Assembly (NCBI RefSeq): GCF_029873635.1
Contig: NC_080417.1
Span: 25,988,182-26,052,181, forward strand
Reading direction: 5' to 3'
From: Malania oleifera
Taxonomy: Eukaryota > Streptophyta > Magnoliopsida > Santalales > Ximeniaceae
DNA: 64,000 nucleotides
Shown here piece by piece: positions 59,001 to 64,000 of this stretch (its first letter is position 1; each line of letters starts with the position of its first letter). Position numbers and translations under genes: made by a program. The notes under the pieces were generated by a model. The model did no database searches and had not been told where the DNA came from. It saw nothing but the letters and a program-made list of their open reading frames with translations.

Positions 59001-59449
59001 CTCCATTCTAGAACAAACATATTGAAATTAGGCATCACTTCATTAGAGATCATGTCCAAAAAGGAGACGTTGAGTTGGTTTATGTTCCCACCAAAAACCA
59101 ACTCGTCGACATTCTAACTAAGCCTCTCAATGAAGAAAGATTCCACAAAATTCGGCATGCCCTAGGGATGTGCACTCCTTCAGACATACTATGGGATCCT
59201 CATGTCAGCTCCTACTCCCTGGTCTTGCTCACTACACTCGTAAACTTAGTTTTTCTCATTCTTCCTTATCTCGTCGACGAATACAGGGTATTTGTTGCTG
59301 AAAAGTCTATTAAATTCGTCGACGAACACAGGGGTCTCGTCGTCAAATTTTCCTTAATTTCATCAACGAACACAGGGCCTCATCGACGAAAATTGTCGGG
59401 ATACTTATTTCTTTTAAGTTCAAATAGTCAAAACCCTAGCCCCTTCTGA
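56045..59449 (+). pseudogene. pol: Element C pol (PR-IN-RT-RH), broken
   Basis: Protease: WFLDSGCSRHMTG near 56090. Integrase: HRRLGY...CDACQYGKQ zinc finger near 56480-56610, core VDDFSRFTW near 56738, RSDRGREF near 56860, and PQQNGVVERKNRTLQE near 56955. RT: MDVKSAFLNGYINEEV near 57985, YGLKQALRAWYERI near 58105, and YVDDIILGATN near 58240. RNase H: YSDANYGGCKTNRKSTSG near 58730 and TEAEYI near 58860, ending ...LTKPLNEERFHKIRHALGM near 59165. The frame then runs open to TGA at 59447. Stops near 56477, 57083, 57749, 58816 and 58929 and a frameshift near 58320 break it. Several are TGG-to-TAG/TGA or CGA-to-TGA changes. Confidence 0.88.
59270..59400. repeat. Internal copy of the palindrome array
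   Basis: TCGTCGACGAATACAGGG, TTCGTCGACGAACACAGG, TCATCAACGAACACAGGG and CATCGACGAAA lie between RNase H and ORF3, outside any LTR. They are in the open pol frame and encode VDEYR and VDEHRG. Confidence 0.75.
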
Positions 59450-60819
59450 CCCTCTCCTTCCTCTCAACCCTCTGTCCCACCTTCCACCCTTCGTGCGCTG
59501 CCCTCTATCGCTTCCCATCTCTTTTTCTCTCTCGCCACCATGCTTGACAACCTCTGTCCTTCCCTCGATTCACTTCCTCCCTCAACTTTCCCATTTTCCT
59601 CAGCTCCCTCATCTTCTTGGCTATACCAGCCCTCTCCATCCCCTCGTCCCTCAATGGCTCCCCATCCGAAACACCGCAATCTTCAAACTGAAGCTAGCGA
59701 AGGCTCATCTCGCCCTACCTCCGGTCCTCCTACGCCTACTCCAGCCAATCCCGACCCACATTTCATCTCCCCGAAGCTGCCTACCGCTATCAAAACGACA
59801 TTCTCAAGCGGCATCTAGTCTATGGAAAAATTGTGCCATCTGATTTCCTCCAGCTCCATTTCCCCACTCTTCTCTCCAAAATAAAGGCCCTCAGGTGGGA
59901 TGCCCTCTTTGATCTTGATGAACTCATCTATGAAGACCTAGTTTGCGAGTTCTACACAAATTTCGTTCCATCGCATAGCGGCATTGCCGCTTACTCCACT
60001 ATTCATGGCACCATTATTCAGCTCTTCGAGGATACATTCTCTGTCGTGTTCGGTTGCACCTCTTATCCCCTTCGAGGCCTCCCCAAGTCATCTTGGCCGA
60101 CACAATTTGACTAGTTCGACTCACACACTGCCCTTAAGCTAATTACTGGTAATCCCCGCATTCTCGCGATGGCTCGCCTAAAAGCCAAGGACCTCATTGT
60201 AGAATTTCGGGTCCTCCACCATATGATCACATATAACTTGTGCCCTCACACTGGTGGCAGGTATTGGGTCACCCTCGACGACATATTCAGCATATACTGC
60301 CTATGGGTTGGCTGTGGTCTATACCTTCCCTCTATTATTGTTCAGAACATGGAAGAAGACCTCAAAAGGCAGCGCGGTTGCCTCCCCTACGGTCGTCTCC
60401 TCACGACCTTCTTTGATCACTTTGACCTCATTCGTGTTGGCCTGCCCTGCATTCGTCACGCACCAGAAGATGTATACACTGAGGCGACTCTTCGTCGCAT
60501 GCACTTTGAAAAGGACGAAGAGACCAACACGTGGGTCAAAGCCCACGAGCAAGGTCATATTCCCGTCGATGAGGTTGTGGCTGCCTTGGAGGCCAAAGAA
60601 GAGGAAGGCGAGCATAAGGACATTGTGTATGGCCACATCCTGGAGCGCCTGGACGGGCTTCAGCAAGCCATGACACAATCCGAAACTCGTCACCACCATC
60701 ATTTTGATTCCTTAGAAGCGTCTCTTGCCCGGCAAGAAAACGCTAATCGCGCTCGCTTTGACTCTTTTGACGCCTCTTTTGCTGCACTCTTTGACTGTTT
60801 GGGTCGTCCACATGCGTAA
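59450..60819 (+). pseudogene. Element C third ORF, plant transposon-associated domain in the envelope-like position
   Basis: The pol frame continues past the TGA at 59447-59449 without another stop to about 59773. The likely native start is ATG 59540 or 59654 (MAPHPKHRNLQTEASEG), a Pro/Ser-rich N-terminus. A one-base loss near 59771-59773 shifts the frame. The next frame reads EAAYRYQNDILKRHLVYGKI, then RWDALFDLDELIYEDLVCEFY, and after one TAG (60112) LITGNPRILAMARLKAKDL, VTLDDIFSIYCLW and CLPYGRLLTTFFDHF. This pattern fits the 'putative plant transposon protein' family (PF20167, from memory) found in SIRE-like env-like ORFs. The C-terminus has a QSETRHHHHFDSLEASL region and RFDSFDASF repeats. 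I see no clear transmembrane segment. Function unknown. Confidence 0.7.
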
Positions 60820-61253
60820 CGCTTTGTCTTGGCCATCCCCCAATTTTGATTATAGCAAAGGGGGAGAAATAGTTTCAGTTGCATTCAGATGTATTTAAAA
60901 TATATTTCTAGTTGATAATAGCCTTGTATCACTCCTTGTAATCACTCCTTGTAATCACTGTTTGTAATCACTACACAAAATTTAGTAATGAAACTTAGCA
61001 AGCATTGCATCTTTTGAATATAAATGCTCTATCTGTATACTTGAATGATTGATATACTGGACTGTCATGGTTTATGCAGGATTAAATGGAAAATGTCTTT
61101 CTTATAAACGGCATGCTGCCAAAAATTTAAATAAAATATTCTTTCATACAATGCAAACATTAAGGGGGAGAATTTCATTTAAACTCTAAACCAATCCATT
61201 TAGTAATGGGGAGCATTTATACTTCAAAGAGAACACTAATGGATTGCCATCAT
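60820..61253 (+). other. 3' non-coding region of element C
   Basis: It contains purine tracts AGCAAAGGGGGAGAAA (60855) and TTAAGGGGGAGAATTT (61161), and three near-copies of CTTGTAATCACTC (60934-60972). No ORF. Confidence 0.6.
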
Positions 61254-61268
61254 AAAAAAAGGGGAGAA
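61254..61268 (+). other. Polypurine tract of element C
   Basis: AAAAAAAGGGGAGAA directly precedes TGTTAGACC of the 3' LTR. Confidence 0.85.
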
Positions 61269-62674
61269 TGTTAGACCAAGTAGTTAAGGGTCTTTCATTC
61301 CTACTGTGTTTTGATGACAACAACCCATTAGCAGTTCATAAGGCTACTAACTTTTCTATCTAAGTCATGTTCAACTATACAGAACGGCACTAGAACCCAC
61401 AAGTCTCAAATCAGTCAAAGCAACTCGTGCCATGACCAAAAGCATAGCCTCTCAACGCATTCATGGATGCTACACAATATACAAAGTAATCTAAAGGATG
61501 AGTGTGAGAATGAGAGAGAGAATATCTTGTAAATCTCTTATTTATAAAAGTAAACTCAAAACTAAGAGCAAGAAATGGGCATATCACACACACACAACAA
61601 AAACAAGTAAAGTTATTTAAATGTGTGCAAAGAAACCCCCAAACGGACAAGAACCTTCTTAGAACTCAAAAGAACAATTCTTAAGAAGAAGGAACTCGTC
61701 AACGAACACAGGGCTTCATCGACGAGTGGACCACATACCTTCGTCAAAGAACACAGGGGACCGAGAGGCATCTGAATTCAGAACCATAACTCGTTGATGA
61801 ACACAGGGCATCGTCAACGAATGTTATGAAGAACTCATCGACAAACACAAGGTTCTCGTTGACGAAAAGATAGCGAGAGGTGCCTGAATTCAGAACCAGC
61901 AACTCGTCAACGAACACAGGGCTTCGTTAACGAATTGACTGAAGAGCTCATCGACAAATTTTAGATTTTGTCAACGAACGTCGGGCAGCAGCGCTCATTA
62001 AATGCTGCAGAACGGCTAGTTTGACCCTTGTCTTACATTAATAAATGCCCAACGACTCTCCAGCATTCCTCTCGCCCATTTGGTGTTTAAATAGGAGTAA
62101 TTGCATTTATTCCTCACCAAGAAAGTTAATATTGTATCAAAATCATTTATTGGTGCTTGCATTTTTAGGGTTTGCACATACACTCACTTGCCCTCTTCTT
62201 GCTGATCTTAGTTGTGTTTCTACTCTATTGATAAGAGGACATTGAGTGAGAATTCTGTTGTAATATTCAGCTCAAAGGGAGCATTCAAAGTTGTATTTAC
62301 TTCTCACCTTCTTCTTGAAAAGAAAGGCTCTTTGTGAGCCATTATTGGGTGTCTCTAAGTGAGCACCTTGTTGAAGCTTTTTATGAGCTACCGTCTATTT
62401 GCTTCTCCGCTCGAAGGATGATTTTAGTGGATTTTGGGAATCCTTGAGTTGGTCTCAAGGCGTGGACGTAGGCGGGGTGCTGAACCACGTAAATATGTTT
62501 ATGTTAAGCTTTTCTTCTCTCATATCTCTTTTATACTATTATTGTGATTTCCTGAATCTTTACACTGCGATTTTATGCACTTGCTCTTGGTAAGATTTTT
62601 GTATTTGTAGAAAGTTAGCACATCCGCGAAGAAAGTCTATTCACCCCCCCTCTAGATGCTCAACCGGGCCAACA
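61269..62674 (+). repeat. 3' LTR of element C (1406 bp)
   Basis: Same structure as the 5' LTR, from TGTTAGACCAAG to GGGCCAACA. It differs by a ~20-bp deletion in the palindrome array near 61757, a 12-bp insertion near 62015 (GGCTAGTTTGAC), and scattered substitutions. Confidence 0.92.
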
Positions 62675-62679
62675 GAAGG
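62675..62679. other. Target-site duplication GAAGG (right)
   Basis: Pairs with 52868-52872. Confidence 0.85.
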
Positions 62680-64000
62680 GATTTGACTCATCAAATACTA
62701 CATGAATGGATTTTATAACGGTTAATGTTCGTTTATTATATACTCTGTAGGTTTTACTATCTAAGGCATACCCTAGGAAGATACCTTCATCTAATTTCAC
62801 ATCAAACTTTCCTAAATGTCCATTGTCTCTAAGCACAAAACATTTATAGCCAAAGATATGAAAATATGATATGTTTGGTCTATGGCCATTCCATAATTCA
62901 TAAGGAGTCTTATTTAGAGATGGTCTAATCAAAACTTTATTAGAACATAATAGGTAGTATTTATAGCCTCAGCCGAGAAGTACTTAGGTAATTTATGTTC
63001 GTTAACCATAATTCTAGTCATTTCTTGTATGGACCTATTATTTCTTTTAACTACACCATTCTGCTGTGGTGTTCTAGGAGCCAAAAAATTATGAGATATT
63101 CCTAATGAATTACAATAGTCTTCCATGTCTTGATTTTTAAGTTCTCTACTCCTATCACTTCGGATTTTAGTGACAGAATAACCCTTTTCATTTTGAATTT
63201 TCTTACACAGTTTAATGAATTGTTCACACACTTCATCTTTGTGACCTAAAAATAGTTCCCATGTATATATTGAATAATCATCAACTATGATGAATGCGTA
63301 TGATTTTTCTCTTAAACTCTGAGTTGGGTTTGGACAAAATAAATCTAAGTGTAGCATTTGAAGTGGCCTAGTAGTAGAGATTACTTTCTTCTTTTTAAGG
63401 CTAGTTCTTGCTTGTTTTCCTAGTTGGCATGCATCACAAATTTTATCTTTCACAAATTTAGTCTTAGGCAATCCCTTAACTAATTCTCTCCTTAACAAGT
63501 TCAGATATTAAATCCATGTTTGTATGTCCTAGTCTCCTATGCCAAATCCAACTAATCTCATTTATAGCGGAAAAACAAGTAACATGTTGAGGAACAAGAA
63601 TGTCAAGGCTAGTGGTGTAGACATTTTCATGACAATCAGCAGTAAACAATATTTTGTTTTCAGATTTGTTTTCTACAGTGCATTTGTCATGTTCAAATAA
63701 GACTTTATAACCTTTATCACATAGTTGACTTATACTCAATAAGTTATGTTTCAATCCATCAACCAATAACACGTTATCAATGACAAGTGAAGGTTCCTTA
63801 CCAACTCCAAATGATTTTACCTTTAGAGTTATCCCCAAATGCAACGAATCCTTCATCTTTGGATATGACAAATGCAAATTTAGCTTTATCTCCTGTCATA
63901 TGTCGCGAGCATCCGCTATCCATATAACACTTGTCCTTTAAGGAGGACAATCTCAAGCACATCTACAGGACATAATCAGATAACTACTTTTGGTACCCAG
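62680..64000 (-). pseudogene. pol: Element B pol, protease and integrase part (runs off window)
   Basis: Read from 64000 downward: WVPK at the gag end, protease YMDSGCSRHMTGDKAKF near 63925-63875, integrase zinc finger WHRRLGHTNMDL near 63540 and CDACQLGKQART near 63430, core VDDYSIYTW near 63285, RSDRSREL near 63160, PQQNGVVKRNNRSIQE near 63060, then KTPYELWNGHRPNISYF near 62900, and STHVVFDESNP-like sequence ending at the insertion point. The piece before 52868 continues it, so element C sits in the integrase-RT linker. Frames are broken near 62930 and 63490 and at the protease start. Gag and the 5' LTR lie outside the window. Confidence 0.85.

Larger units (their letters stand above)
52873..62674 (+). 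mobile_element. Element C: complete SIRE/Maximus-like copia element (9802 bp)
   Basis: It has two LTRs (1412 and 1406 bp), GAAGG duplications on both sides, a primer-binding site, gag with a coiled coil, pol in copia order (PR-IN-RT-RH), an additional third ORF, and a polypurine tract. Comparing about 920 LTR positions by eye gives about 38 mismatches (near 4%), plus two indels of about 12-20 bp. It is therefore old but much younger than gypsy element 1. It is inserted in the opposite orientation into element B. All ORFs carry stops, so it is non-autonomous now. Confidence 0.92.

Noticed and set aside
60254-60702. ORFs overlapping the third ORF of element C on both strands
   Set aside because: They are shadows of the real frame, which shows the recognisable domain pattern.
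59450-60819. Viral envelope protein
   Set aside because: The position is envelope-like, but I see no signal peptide, no clear transmembrane segment and no fusion-peptide pattern; the visible motifs fit a plant transposon-associated family instead.

Overview
This is nuclear DNA from a flowering plant, most likely a dicot and possibly woody; I cannot name the species. It is AT-rich and contains Ty3/gypsy chromoviruses with a chromodomain, SIRE/Maximus-like Ty1/copia elements, plant L1 LINEs with a terminal RNase H, and an organellar PPR editing-factor gene. Almost everything is mobile-element sequence. The one intact host gene is an E-class pentatricopeptide-repeat gene at 37265-39277.

Layout: 1-7651 is a decayed Tekay/Del-like gypsy element with both LTRs, the left one cut by the window edge. 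7652-11102 is a patchwork of LTR pieces: a minus-strand SIRE-like LTR, a gypsy LTR with a 26-bp tandem repeat, and a minus-strand LTR rich in CGTCGACG. 11103-16620 is AT-rich non-coding DNA with a SINE-like insertion and a ~130-bp tandem array. 16621-19600 holds a reverse gypsy LTR and a fragment of a different (Tat-like) integrase. 19600-26021 is a second gypsy element whose gag, protease and early RT are deleted. 26022-30080 is mostly unassigned, with small retroelement scraps. 30087-36441 is a near full-length L1-type LINE (ORF1 with DUF4283-like and zinc-knuckle regions; ORF2 with endonuclease, RT and RNase H) with a truncated antisense 5S rRNA copy at its 5' edge. After the PPR gene come a 5'-truncated LINE tail (39932-40388), a possible Tat-type LTR, and a copia LTR plus gag (42972-46457) split by a solo LTR with a perfect 5-bp duplication.

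46820-64000 is a nest of SIRE-like copia elements. Minus-strand element A keeps its 3' LTR and a scrap of RNase H. Minus-strand element B keeps a partial 3' LTR and its polymerase. Plus-strand element C (52873-62674) is inserted in B between integrase and reverse transcriptase, with the target duplication GAAGG. C has both LTRs, gag, pol and a third ORF in the envelope-like position.

The observations most worth a second look cross family boundaries. First, dense arrays of short palindromes (cores GTCGAC or GACGTC) lie in the U3 region, generally just upstream of the TATA box, in at least seven LTRs from both gypsy and copia. Second, a ~70-80 bp motif near the 3' end is shared by the gypsy internal regions and by the LINE tails. 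Third, the third ORF of element C lies in the same frame as pol, behind a single UGA. All element genes carry nonsense codons, many of them apparent transitions at CAG, CGA or TGG, as expected for old methylated copies.
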